A stretch of DNA of 64,000 nucleotides, taken from Conoideocrella luteorostrata. Lineage: Eukaryota > Ascomycota > Sordariomycetes > Hypocreales > Clavicipitaceae. Below, one piece after another: positions 21,395 to 31,877 of this stretch. Numbering within the stretch: position 1 is the first letter of the stretch; every line of letters starts with the position of its first letter. The notes beneath the pieces were generated by a model that saw only the letters and a program-made list of their open reading frames with translations, made no database searches and was not told where the DNA came from. Where the stretch lies: contig JASWJB010000193.1 in assembly GCA_032433595.1 (NCBI GenBank), positions 19,915 through 83,914 of the forward strand. Reading direction: 5' to 3'. The position numbers were made by a program, and so were the translations under genes.

Positions 21395-22200
21395 GTGTAG
21401 TAAAGAGGCATTGGATATGGCAAGTCATTTGACAAGCTCGTTGAAAGATACAGCCGCTGCAAGAAGCATCTGATCGCAGGTCAATTTGACGGTCGCTGAA
21501 AGGTTCTGTTGGAACGCCGCCAAGCACAATAGAAAGCTGTTGGGACCGTCACGTGGTCACCTTCAAGCCACGATATTTATACGGCGATATCGTGCCTTCC
21601 ACTATGACTTCTTTTCTTCTTCTTAGATAGACCCGACTATTATTGAATATATTACATTTGAAGCCGATGATCATGATCATTGCACAACCCTGTGCAACCC
21701 ACAGGTTCAAATCTCAGAAGACGTATAGGTTGCAAGGAGCTTGTTGAAAGGTTTAAATCTCGGAAGACGTACAGGCTGCAAGGGAATTGCTGAATGGTTT
21801 TATTCTCGGAAGACGTATAGGTTACAAGGGGCATTCGATATCGGAAGTCGATCTGACGAGCTCGTTCAAAGGTTCAATTATCCGAGGACGTACACTGCAT
21901 GAAGCATCAGATATCAAAAGTCAGTTGACAAGCTCGTTGGAAGGTTCAAATGTCGGAAAGACGTACACTGCACACAGCATCAGATATCGAAAGTCAGTTG
22001 ACGAGCCTATTAAAAGGTTCAGGCGCTCCAAGAAGCATTCGATAGCAGGTCAATCCAACGAGCTCGTTGAAAAGGTTCGATTCCCGGAAGACGCATAGGC
22101 TCTGCAAGAAGCATTGGATATGGCAAGCCAGCTAACGAGCTCGGTGAATGGTGCAGGCGCTGCAACAAGCATCAGATCCATCAGATATCGTGAGGAAATC
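21395..22200 (+). repeat. Minisatellite array, 76-77 bp unit
   Basis: It has the same unit words as the 14.7-kb array (GACGAGCTCGTT, GGTTCAAATCTCGGAAGACG). It is split by a family B LTR at 21507-21703. A continuous frame (21787-22098) runs through several units with repeating SSLKGSN and SVDE.IKRFR motifs. Confidence 0.8.
21507..21703 (+). repeat. Solo LTR, family B, inside the minisatellite
   Basis: It is 197 bp from TGTTGGAACGCCGCC to TGTGCAACCCACA, with a perfect GGTTC duplication (21502-21506 and 21704-21708). The interior is very close to the copy at 61214-61413 (both have GATGATCATGATCATTGCAC). Confidence 0.92.
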
Positions 22201-23080
22201 TGACCAAGGCGATTTCTTTGATGATGGGATTGTCGGCCGCGATCTATTCAGTCGGGAAGACGATTATAATAGGAGCGGTTGGGAGAGGGGAAAAGTCGGC
22301 ACTCGGGAGAGGGAAATAGTCAGCACTCACGAGAGGGAAGAGTCAGCTGATAATGATGGTGATGCCGCTGCTGCTGATGACGATAATGATGATGGCCACA
22401 GGTCAGGATTCTGGTCACGATTGTAGCGGTCGGGAGGGAAAAAAGTCAGATGCTGCTGCTGATGACGATGGCCACAGGTCAAGATTCCGGTCAGGGTTTT
22501 GGTCACGATAGTAACGGTCGGGAGAGGGAAAAGTCGGCTGCTGATGATGATGATGATGGAGCGGTCGGCGGAGGGGAAAAGTCGGCTGCTGATGATGATG
22601 ATGGAGCGGTCGGCGGAGGGAAAAGTCGGCAATTGGGAGAGGGGAAAAGTCAGCACTCGGAAGAGAGGAAAAGTTAGCATTCAGGAGAGGGAAGAGTCAG
22701 CTGATAATGATGATGATGCCCCTGCTGCTGATAATAATGATGCCGCTGCCGCTGCTGAGGATATTGCTTCCCACGCCAGAATAGCCATTCCCTCCAGGCA
22801 GATGCTAGATCTGGGTCAGCAGCGCCCAATGTGCAAAAAAAGGCAGCAGGGCTTGGTCGGGACCAGCGATACGGGGCTGGTAAGTAACACAGGGGTAACA
22901 CAACAACACAGCACAACAACCAGTACACAAGATGGGATAATGCCTGGTGCAAAAGATGCAAAGAGTCGCGCCGCATACAATGCATGAAGAGGCAGCGCCC
23001 TGAGTGTAACGCTCGGTGCGTAACTACCAAAACCCAAGGTGAACTCCCCGCAGCACGGGGCTTACAAGCAACAAGCAGCA
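22201..23080. repeat. GAT/CTG tract and GC-rich module of the composite repeat
   Basis: Spacer words (GGCCACAGGTCAGGATTCTG, GCGGTCGGGAGAGGGAAAAG) alternate with GATGATGATG. From about 22800 the module with AAAAAAGGCAGCAGGGCTTG and GTAACACAACAACACAGCAC begins, as at 30770 and 52010. No gene is supported. Confidence 0.65.
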
Positions 23081-23084
23081 CAAC

Positions 23085-23288
23085 TGCTGAAATACCTCGT
23101 CAAGCGTACGAGCGAAGGTCACGTGGTCACCCTAGGGCGCCTCTCTTATCGGCGCGCTCGGCAGCATACCTCTTCCTCATCTTCTTCTTTCTTAGATAGT
23201 CACGAATGAATTGAATTGTTTTGCATATTGTTTTGCTTCATCTTCCTGTATCGATACCCTTGTCACCCGAAGCCCTGTGCTTCCTACA
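23085..23288 (+). repeat. Solo LTR, family A
   Basis: It runs from TGCTGAAATACCTCGTCAAG to CCTGTGCTTCCTACA, 204 bp, with the GGTCACGTGGTCACC box, a GGCGCGCTCGG core, pyrimidine tract and GTATCGATACCC block. No duplication is visible. Confidence 0.8.
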
Positions 23289-23946
23289 CTCGCACTAATG
23301 CACGCTCCTGTGAACTTTCCGACATGATACTGCCGTCGCCGCCTGCGACAAGTGTGATGCTTGGCACAAGTTCCCAGGTGGATGTAAAGCAGGAATTACA
23401 GCGTTTGGTCTTGAGCTTGGGCGAGCACCTGCAGCTAACGTCTGGTACCCTAACGCGTCTTTCTGTTCAACATAGGGCGTAGCTAGTACGCACGTGAATA
23501 CTGCCTATTATGAGCAGTAAACAAGGAGTAAACGGGTAAAAGCAATATCTTAACAGTAATAATCAGAGCTCTCGAAACGGCCGTGACAATATCCATTCTA
23601 TTCACATCTTAATCGAACCGTGCTGCCCGGCGCAGACCGCGCGCTGCCATTAGTAGCTACTAGCTTGCTGAGATGGAGAACAGTCAGAGAGAACAGTCCT
23701 AGGACTCGTGGCTGAATTGGATTCCACACTGTGTGATGAGACTCGGCGCCTGCAAGACCCGACGCCCCCGTTTTACAAGACGTGACGATGCTAGCTGGAC
23801 CCCCCCCCCGTTGAAGACTTGATAAGCTGCACATCGGGCAAACCTTGCTTTGTTTTAAAAAGACTGCCTTGCGCCCCCAGCTTTCACTTTACCACCTGGC
23901 TCTCTTGTACTTATACTGTCAAAACATCAACACATACACTCGCAAC
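23289..23946. other. Intergenic, upstream region of the small cysteine-rich gene
   Basis: No conserved frame is visible. A C-run at about 23800-23810 (GGACCCCCCCCCCG) and a pyrimidine-rich leader with TACTTATACTGTC shortly before the ATG at 23947 could serve as promoter and leader. Confidence 0.35.
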
Positions 23947-24156
23947 ATGTGCTACGCCATCACCAGAGAAGTCTGGAAGCGCTGCGGGTGTATGTCCTCG
24001 GTGGTATACCGCATGATACACTGCGACTGCGGCCAGTACTGTGACTGCAGCAAGCACTTCGAAATGGGCACAACGGAATACAATGCTTGGTGCATACCAT
24101 GCCTCGAAAGGATGGTCCTCGTCGATCCGGCCGACCAGCCCAAAAAGAGGCGGTAA
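23947..24156 (+). CDS. Small cysteine-rich protein, 69 residues
   Basis: A complete frame runs from ATG 23947 (context CGCAACATGTG) to TAA 24154. It has nine cysteines in 69 residues, mostly in closely spaced pairs: C13-x-C15, C26-x-C28, C32-x-C34 and C49-x2-C52, plus C2. This looks more like metal-binding knuckles than disulfides, because there is no signal peptide and the tail is basic (PKKRR), possibly a nuclear signal. I do not recognise a named family. It resembles in style the many small MC-starting cysteine-rich proteins of fungi. It lies just left of the hAT-like element, which left it intact. Confidence 0.5.
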   Translation: MCYAITREVWKRCGCMSSVVYRMIHCDCGQYCDCSKHFEMGTTEYNAWCIPCLERMVLVDPADQPKKRR

Positions 24157-24233
24157 GTGCGTAGCAGCTCAGCGCAGACCAGACGGTGAGTTGTGAGTGT
24201 CTACTCGAATAGCCATGGCATGGCAACTGACAG

Positions 24234-25100
24234 GAGTATTGCTATTGGGGCAGTGGAAAATTGCTATTGGGGCAGTGGAAAATTGCTATTGGGGCAGTGG
24301 ACCCATAATTCCAGAGACTCCCACCCCTAGGTTTTTTCATGTCACGCCCATTGCCAGCTCTACCCACTAAATTCACACACAATGTCATGGGATTCAGCGA
24401 GGTCAGCAGAAGGGCTCACGAATATCTTCGATTTCTGTGGCCTTATAGCCACCTTCTTCCGCTGCACTTAACATCGTCAACTTCATCCCTTCAATATCAC
24501 TAGCAGCACTGTCACAATGCTGCTATTTCGCTTCTATTTGCTATAATCATTATATTATTTATGTCAGAATCGTTAGAGAGCCCCAGCGGGCTTCTAATTC
24601 CTAACCTCTCACTATCAATTTAATATGCCTCTTTTATGAATCTTGTATAGCCTATCAGCTAATTAAAATACAGTGGAAATACTATAGTAGCAGGACCGCA
24701 GGGAAGAGATAATATTAGCTACCTAGCATCATCGATATCTACAGATATTAATAAGGTTATTCCTGCGACGCAGCCAGTATCTACTTAGGAGGCAGCTTTA
24801 GCAGCGGCGCAAGCTGCAGTCGGAGCCAGAATAACTCGCGGGCCGTAAAGTAAACACTTCTGAAGAAAACACTAGGAATCGCGTTTTTGAGCGAATTAGA
24901 AGCAGCAGGGTCTGCGGTAGCGGTCGGAATCTTAGTATTGCAGGAATTCAATTGACTTCTTTGACCATTTTCTGGTATCCATGGCTTGTGGTGTGAAATG
25001 GCGGGGAGTGTGTGGGAAATAGGCCACTAACCCGAAACCAGATGGTAGGCCCTACCTACTGCCCCAATAGCAATTTTCCACTGCCCCAATAGCAATACTC
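24234..25100. mobile_element. Non-autonomous hAT-like element (MITE), 867 bp
   Basis: Perfect 43-bp terminal inverted repeats start GAGTATTGCTATTGGGGCAG and mirror at the right end as CCCCAATAGCAATACTC. Each repeat contains the 21-bp TTGCTATTGGGGCAG motif twice, with a third copy at the left end. The element is flanked by a perfect 8-bp duplication, ACTGACAG (24226-24233 and 25101-25108). The 8-bp duplication length is the hAT hallmark. The interior is non-coding, so it must be mobilised in trans. Confidence 0.88.
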
Positions 25101-25108
25101 ACTGACAG

Positions 25109-26539
25109 CGGCAGACATGCAACCGCCGACCGAGAAAGCAGGAAGGGGTAGGGGTCTATCTGTTGGTCTATTTGTCTATCTACAAAACGATTTTGCTGTC
25201 TATCTGTCTGTCGTTGGTGACGAGACCATTTCGCCGTCTTGCTCACATTGCTGCCGGGAGTCTCAACTACACTGAGTCTCCTTGTCACGCAACTCTCACA
25301 ATGCGCGAGGAACTTGGACGGCACAAACCGTCTCTCATGTGTCTCGCACATCTCATCCGTCTCGCCAAGGGTCGCGAACCTTGTTGGTCCCTAAGGCTGA
25401 CCGCGCCACGCCAAAAGCAGCCGAGCCCGACGCCACGCTGAGAGTGGCAGGGCACGTCACACTCCACCCTCGTCCGGTGACCGCCGCTGGCCAATCGAGC
25501 GTTGCATCGCGCGCTGCGGCAATCGACCGAGTGCAGCATCGGGCGATTCACAGTGACGATAGAGTGATGACAGTGGAGATGAGCTGCAGGAGGCGCTATT
25601 GTCATGGGCACAATAGCAAGAGGGGAGGGGGAGCGTGCCGAAATCCGACCGTGTACACCGTGTGTGTGGGCGACGAGACATCAGACGACAGACGACAATT
25701 ACACGACATCACTTTCCTCCGGGGGGCCTGCCGGGGGCCGCCTGCGGCGAGCGGCTGGTGTACATGGACCGCCTTCGACATCCATCTCAAGGTCTGTACA
25801 GTCTCCTGCTTCTACAGCATCTCTGCTTCTACATGACAAGACCTTTGCTGACAGACAGTCGACATGCATCCCAAGTACCCCCTAAACAACTGTCAATGCC
25901 TAGACAGGGCCGTCTGCTTCTCTGCCTCTGCATGGCTTGATGCCCACAACGCCCTGTAAGTGTACACCGTCTCCTCGTCTGCGCCTACAGGACCCTCATT
26001 GACAGAGTCCCCTCCCTCCGCAGGCACATTCCCACAAGCTGCCCGCGCGTCGGTGCCCTGCGCGTCATCTGTCTGATGCGGTGTAGACCGCACAGGCCGC
26101 TTTTTCATGACGGCCTCGTCTGCAGCCAGAGGGCCTGGGAATAGATCACGCCGTGGCTAGGGCGGACATGAAGAACTGTGTGTATGCAGTGTATGTACAA
26201 CAAGCGCTCGCTGCAGGCAGCCCCCGGCAGGGCCCCCGGAGGAAAGTGGTGCAGTGTAGCTATAACGAGGTACGTAGAAATGTAATGAGAGCAGGGTGCC
26301 GCTATGGCTACTGACTGTGCAATGGGAATATAACTTCTGTTACTGGTACGACTACTGTGGAATACAAACCTAGGCTACTGCAAAGCAATGCCAACGAGAA
26401 TACAATGCAAAAGACCACAGTCGCCGTCAATATGTCTACCTTGCGCACTGTGTTGACAGTGCCACCGTTATGGAGGTCGTCAGCTGAACTGCGTCGATTC
26501 ATGTTTGTCAATTGTAGTGCCGTTTGATTTGGGGTGGTA
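25109..26539. other. GC-rich region without a recognised gene
   Basis: Several frames of 60-180 codons overlap on both strands at 25160-26110, with no conserved motif. I take them as composition effects. A minus frame at 26308-26547 has an internal Met and a strong hydrophobic stretch (TATVVFCIVFSLALLCSSLG) and could be a small membrane protein, but its start is not ATG and the call is weak. Confidence 0.35.
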
Positions 26540-26780
26540 TCGGCCAAGGCGCTACCTGTTTGTCACTCGAACCTACCTTTGACCTGTCAACTAAACCGAC
26601 CTTTAACACAAATTGTTGCACTGCCTTTGATCCAGGGTCGTATCAATTGTTGAGCTGCCATTGACCTAGGGTAGTATCAATCGATCCGCCCTTCGACCGG
26701 GGTCGTATCGGTCAATCGCCCACCCGTTCGTCCCATTGACGCACCCTTTGACCCAGGGTCGTATCGGCGATTAAGCACGC
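26540..26780. repeat. Degenerate tandem repeat with GACCCAGGGTCGTATC
   Basis: The word TTTGAcCCAGGGTCGTATCg recurs about five times, at roughly 45-60 bp spacing, with variable intervening TCAATCG/TTGTTG words. It is a decaying minisatellite. Confidence 0.6.
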
Positions 26781-26829
26781 CGCGCCGTGAACCCGATGCT
26801 AGCATTGCCTTGTGGGCCGTCGGGACATT

Positions 26830-27159
26830 TCAGTCGAAGAGTGCGTCCAGGGTCGTCGTGTCTTTGTATCGAATGCGAGTATTCCTCCTCTTCTGCACAG
26901 TGTCAGCCAAACACAAGCAACGCGCCCCATACGACAGAAGGATTAGGAAGGCTTGATTGAACCTGTGATCGATATTACAACACCGTACGCGACGAGGCTC
27001 AAGGCAGAACGCTCCAGTCAGAAGAACCTTGTGGCTTTTTTCCAATATTGTAACACACCACGGGACAAGGCTAGAACCTTGTTTGAGCCTGTCCATGTCG
27101 TAGTCACGCCCCCGATGAGCCTTGCCAGCTAGTTCAGCCGTACCCTTTGTCAATGTCAT
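26830..27159 (-). CDS. Hypothetical 109-residue frame
   Basis: An ATG (27159-27157) to stop frame, MTLTKGTAELAGKAHRGRDY…TTTLDALFD. It contains six cysteines but no signal peptide, membrane segment or known motif. The region beside it (27160-27550) has many short frames and no gene. I report it only because it starts with ATG and is not low-complexity. It may be spurious. Confidence 0.2.
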   Translation of the reverse strand: MTLTKGTAELAGKAHRGRDYDMDRLKQGSSLVPWCVTILEKSHKVLLTGAFCLEPRRVRCCNIDHRFNQAFLILLSYGARCLCLADTVQKRRNTRIRYKDTTTLDALFD

Positions 27160-27553
27160 CTAGCCAGATGAGCCTTGTCAGCTAGTGAGTCAGACGCGCT
27201 AGTTCACTGGTCTCAACCTAGTCTCACTAATCACCGCCAGGCTTGTTTAGCAGCGAAACGATCGGCGAGACGATCGGCGAGTCGAGCGACCACGTCGGGC
27301 GATCCGAGGCGATTCGGAGGCGCCAAGCGTAGCGTTAGCCTGGCGTCGGCCTCAGTTAGCACTGTGGTCCGCTTCAAGTGGAGGCGCAAGTGATTGTGGA
27401 AAGTGAGAGTGGCGATGGATGTGAAGAGTGGAGTGGCAAAAAGACTAGCGGATCTAGTTACAAAATCAATCCCTTCCATCTGACGCCCTGAATCCTTGGA
27501 TCAGAGGCGGCGCACTGCACACACAGCTAGGGTAAGGGGTGAGTGTAATGTAC

Positions 27554-27853
27554 CTAGTCCTGACAACGGACAACTTGACGAGCGTACCGCTCCAGTTTGG
27601 TCGTGCATTCCAAAGGCGCATACCAAGGCGTCCCGCCACTACACAAATCGCCGACATTTGTTGCCAGGCCGAAGTCAATCATGACCGCGCCACGATTTTT
27701 GTGGTATAAGATGTTTCCTGGCTTGATATCATTATGCACAATACCTTGTTCGGCTACGTAGTTAAGCGCTGACGCCATATCGCGGAGGACGCGGGTTGCA
27801 TCATCAAGAGAGCCGGTAGAAAGATACCCAGGTCGTGACATATGGCCGGTCAA
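27554..27853 (-). pseudogene. Protein kinase catalytic-loop fragment
   Basis: The frame has the core of a Ser/Thr kinase: a helix (DDATRVLRDMASALNYVAEQ), the catalytic loop HNDIKPGNILY (HRD is HND; Asp, Lys and Asn retained), DFG (MIDFGLAT), the activation segment, and GGTPWYAPLE for the usual GTPxYxAPE. The glycine loop, the VAIK lysine and the C-lobe are missing. A family A LTR piece starts three bases upstream of where the frame opens, so the 5' half is lost at the insertion. After YAPLE the frame diverges from the family and ends. It is a fragment, not a working kinase. Confidence 0.7.
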
Positions 27854-27855
27854 GT

Positions 27856-27992
27856 CTGGATAGGGTAGATACTCTTCTTCTTCTTCTCTTCTATTTTAGA
27901 TAGTCACGAATGAATTGAATTGTTTGCACGTTGTTTTGCTTCACCTTCCGGTATCGATACCATCGTCACCCAAAGCCCCTGTGCTTCCTACA
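27856..27992 (+). repeat. 3' part of a family A LTR
   Basis: It keeps the pyrimidine tract (CTTCTTCTTCTTC), TTAGATAGTCACGAATGAAT, GGTATCGATACC and the terminal CCTGTGCTTCCTACA. The 5' half is absent and replaced by the kinase fragment. Confidence 0.8.
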
Positions 27993-28259
27993 ATTCGATC
28001 TACGTCATGATGGAGTGAATGCAAGTGACTGCCTAGATTCCGCAATGTCAACCGCTTGAAACCATTTACACCCCATTTGTCTCCCATGACTTGCAATCCA
28101 GCGGCACCGTCTTCAGCTGGGCCCTAAATTTTCACCTTGAAAAGCGAGTAGCCAACGGGCACTCGCTTGGAATATGTAGTCACCAACATGCATATACAAT
28201 CATGAGTATAAGCGTTCTTTTAGTCGGTAGTCTTTACTACATGTCCTACTGTAAAGAAG

Positions 28260-28807
28260 TCAGACACGAATGCTCTAGGCTGTGCCACTGCCACTGCCAC
28301 AGCCACATGCCCCAACCCGGCGTGACGGCCCGCGCGGATTTTGTCGCATCTTACCGCACCGTGGTTTTGCTTTTCGTATGGCCTTTTGTATGACCTTTTG
28401 CAAAGCTTTGGGCAAGGCTTTTACATATATATACATTGATGGCAGTGAGGGGACGTTGGTTGTATGGCTGCGTGTGCCAACAATAGGGGCTCGCACGCAA
28501 TTCGACACCCAGCGCATCAACCGGCACGCAACCTGGCGCAAACGAAGCAAAAAAGCCCGGTGCACACGATGCAGTGAAAAGAACTGCGAAATGAAGGCTC
28601 CCGGCGCGCCGCGCCCGGCAACTCTGCAGCGGGCAGCGCACAAAATACCGGCGGGATGGGTGGTTTTTTGCTCGGGTTGCAAGCGGAAAAGGGAGGAGAC
28701 TGTTTGGCTTCCTCTTGGGACTAATACTGCGTCTTTTAAGTGGCCCCTCTACGTAACAGAGTAAAGTACAGAGGACAAACTGGAAAGGCTATTTTAGTCC
28801 CAAGAGG
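28260..28807. repeat. GC-rich module ending in a hairpin
   Basis: The module is shared (with divergence) with 52897-53240 in reverse and with 56020-56170. It includes ACCGGCGGGATGGGTGG and AAGCGGAAAAGGGAGGAG. It ends in an inverted repeat: CCTCTTGGGACTA at 28711-28723 and TAGTCCCAAGAGG at 28795-28807. The minisatellite begins directly after. A 160-codon frame crosses it, but I see no evidence of a gene. Confidence 0.6.
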
Positions 28808-30400
28808 GCAAAGACGATAAAAAGGCTCAAATCTCGGAAGACGTACAGGCTGCAAGGAGCTCGTTGAAAGGTTCAAATATCGGAACGTACAGGCGCTGCA
28901 AGAGGCATCGGATATCGCCAGTTAGTTGACAAGCTCGTTGAAAGGTCTATCGGAAGACGTACACAGCAAGAAGCATCAGATCCATCAGATGTCGCAAGTC
29001 GATCTGACGAGATCGCTGAAAAGGCTCAAATCTCGGAAAGTTCAATCTGACGGGCTCGTCGGAAAGGCTCGAATGTCGGGAAAAGTACAAGCATTACATA
29101 CTGCAAGTCGACCTGATGAGCTTGTTGAAAGGTCTAAATGTCGGAAGATATACATGCAAGAAGCATTAGATAACGCAAGTTAATCTGAAGTGATCGTTGA
29201 AACGTTCAAATTTCGGACGTACACGCTGCAAGAAGCATCAGGTATTATAAGTCAGTTCACAAGTTCGTTAAAAGGTTTAAATGTTGGACAACGTACAGGC
29301 TGCAAGAAGCATTAGGGTTCACAAGTCAGTTAACGAGCTCGTTCAAAGATTTAATTCTCGGAAGATGTTGCGTTATGTGCCTTTACATAGATGTAAGGTA
29401 AAGGAGCAATTTACAACAGTGGAAATCGGCAGAATAGATAGATTTGAGAGTGCAAGCAGTGATATTGATAGATGATATTCTAACTTGAATAATACCCTCT
29501 GACGGGCATCGTGACCCTTCTTTATAGACCTTCAGCGACCGGGAAATTCCCTGGAATTCAGGTGCCTCAGGCCTACCTTCCTTGGCATCGTGCCACCTTT
29601 CCCACTATCGTATGATTCTAGCTAATACGAGGCATCAGGACCTTCTGAAGGTGCCACTCTAATCTCAACAGAAGACGTACAGGCGCTATCGAAGCAACAG
29701 ACATTGTAGGTTGATCTGATGAGCTCGTAAAAAAGACTTAAATCTCAAAAGACGTACAGGTATCTAATATCGTAGGTTGACCTGACGAGCTCGTTGAGAA
29801 GGTTCAATTCTAGGAAGACGTACAGACGCTATCGAAGCATCAGGTCGCAGGTCAATCTAACCAGCTCGTTGAAAAGGTTCGAGTCCAGGACGACGTACAG
29901 GCTCTGCAAGAAGTATCGGATATCGCGGGTCAATCTGACGAGCTCGTTGAAAGGTTCAAATGTCGGATGACGTATAGGCTGCAAGGAGCTCGTTGAAAGG
30001 TTGAAATCTCGGAAGATGTACGGGCCTGCAAGAAGCAACAGATATTGTAAGGAGCTTGTTAAAACAGGCTAAATGTCGGAGGACTTATAGGCACCATTGA
30101 AGCATCAGACATCGTAGGTTAATCTGACGAGCTTGTTCAAAGGTTCAATCCTCGGAAGACGTACAGGCCGCAAGGAGCTAGTTGAAATATTTAAATATCG
30201 GAGGATTTGCAGGCTCTGCAAGAAGCAACAGATATCGCAAGTCAGTTAACGAAGACAATGAAAAGGTTCGAATCTCGCAAACATACAGTCTGTAAGAGGC
30301 ATCAGACTTTGCAGGTCAATATGACGAGCTCGTTGAAAGGTTCAAATTTCGCAAGACGTATAGGCGCTACAGGAAGCATCACATCTGGCAAGTCAATCTA
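28808..30400 (+). repeat. Minisatellite array, 76-77 bp unit (largest)
   Basis: About 16-17 degenerate units remain after removing the LTR at 29366-29670. Unit words are GACGTACAGGCGCT, GCAAGAAGCATCAGATATCG, CAAGTCAATCTGACGAGCTC and GTTGAAAGGTTCAAATCTCG. Units differ by scattered substitutions and small deletions. Confidence 0.82.
29366..29670 (-). repeat. Solo LTR, family C, inside the minisatellite
   Basis: It is 305 bp from TGTTGCGTTATGTGCC to CTAATCTCAACA, with a perfect GAAGA duplication (29361-29365 and 29671-29675). Excision in silico restores the array word CTCGGAAGACGTACAGGCGC. Confidence 0.92.
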
Positions 30401-30760
30401 AAGACGTTGATGATGGTCACAGGCCAGAATTCTGGTCACCATAGTAGCGGTCGGTTGGTGGAAAGCTCGGATAATGCCGCTGCTGATGCTGCTGATGCTG
30501 TTGCTGCTGTTGAGGATGTTGTTGCCCACGCAAGAAATGTCGCTGCTGATAGTGATGATGTCGCTGCTGCTGCAGATGATTCCGCTGCTGATGATAATGC
30601 CGCTGCTGCTGCTGCTAATGACAACGCTGCTGCTGCTAATGACAACGCTGCTGCTGCTAATGACAACGCTGCTGCTGCTAATGACAACGCTGCTGCTGCT
30701 AATGACAACGCTGCTGCTGCTAATGACAACGCTGCTGCTGCTGATGATGTTGCTGCCTAG
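30401..30760. repeat. CTG/GAT tract with a 24-bp tandem repeat
   Basis: The unit GCTGCTGCTAATGACAAC is expanded six to seven times at 30610-30730, giving AAANDN in one frame, LLLMTT in another and SLAAAA on the reverse strand. Units are nearly identical, so the expansion is recent. Confidence 0.8.
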
Positions 30761-31870
30761 GTAAATGTTAGATCTGGGTCAGCGCCCGCGGTGCAAGAAA
30801 AGCAGGGCTTGGTCGGGGGACCAGCGACACGGGGCTGGTAAGTAACACAAGAGTAACACAACAACACAGCACAATAACCACTGCATAAGATGGGATAATG
30901 CCTAGTGCAAAAGATGCATGAAATTGCGGCGCATATAATGCAATAGCAGGCAGTGACCTAACTGTGACACTCGGCGCGCAATTAACCAAAAACCAAGGTT
31001 ATCTCCCTGACGAGGCGCAACAAACAACAAGCAATAACCAGCATAACCAGCAACACCACAACCAGCGCTCAAGATGGAATAAAACCTGGTGCAAAAGATA
31101 CACAAGAGCCTAGCGCACAAGGTAGACTAAGCGCAAGGCATAAAACAAAACACCTGGCGCGTAATCCGCCAAAAACCTGCTTAGTTAGGAATTCAGCCAC
31201 AGCACTTACAGGCGCAATATGACGAAACGCGGCGAAACCTAGTGCAAAAGACGCACAGAAGCCTAGCGTATATAATTAAATAAAAGGCAGGGCTCGAGAC
31301 AAAACACCCGGCGCACAATCCGCCAAACACCAGGTCTGGCCATCTCAACAGTCACATAGCTGCCGCCACAGGCTCAAACCTTGCGCAAAAGACTCGCAGA
31401 AACACGCCGCACACGATGCAGACGAAACAACGGCGCTCCCGGCGCTCCCGGTAACGCCTTTATTTTTGCTGCATCGTGTGCGCTGCGCCTCGGCGAGTCT
31501 TTTGCGCCAGGTTTCGTGCCGGTTGGTCCGCTGGGTATCGAGCCCTATGGCTGGACCCAGACCAAGACTGCACGCGTGCGGCCAACGCCCCCTAAATGCT
31601 ATTAGAGTATATACATTTGCAAGCCTTGCAAACAGTCTTGCAAAAGGTCCTCCAAAAAGCGAAACCACGGCGCGGCAAAATCCGCGAGGCTTCGCCGCAC
31701 GCTGCGCGGGCCTTCGAGTACTCTTCCGGGCAAGACATCTAATAAATCTACAGCAAACAGCTCTTATACAAGTCCATCGTAGCGAGTACCGCGGCCTAGG
31801 TGTCTCTTCCAGGAGCCCATCTTGTCTAGTCAACGCCACTTTCTTTTCATGCACACTACCACGTTCCCTC
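30761..31870. repeat. GC-rich modules of the composite repeat with an inverted repeat
   Basis: Blocks are shared with 22800-23060 and 52010-52480 (GTAACACAACAACACAGCAC, AAACACCTGGCG, GCGCAAAAGA). An imperfect inverted repeat has arms at 31374-31421 and 31469-31516 (GCGCAAAAGACTCGC against GCGAGTCTTTTGCGC). No gene is supported. Confidence 0.6.
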
Positions 31871-31877
31871 GAGTAGC

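Noticed and set aside
25285..25940. Overlapping frames of 60-184 codons in the GC-rich segment
   Set aside because: They occur on both strands with no domain, signal peptide or splice logic. They are explained by high GC.
28282..28764. A 160-codon frame across the GC-rich module
   Set aside because: Related copies at 52.9-53.3 kb and 56.0 kb do not keep the same frame, and the frame runs into a hairpin. It is treated as repeat DNA.
28808..30400. The 76-77 bp minisatellite unit as tRNA genes
   Set aside because: The length and the GGTTCAAATC word suggest a T-arm, but the flanking bases do not pair as a T-stem and I see no acceptor stem or anticodon arm.
28808..30400. The repeated units as a CRISPR array
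   Set aside because: Units are tandem and degenerate with no unique spacers between constant repeats, and the genome is eukaryotic.
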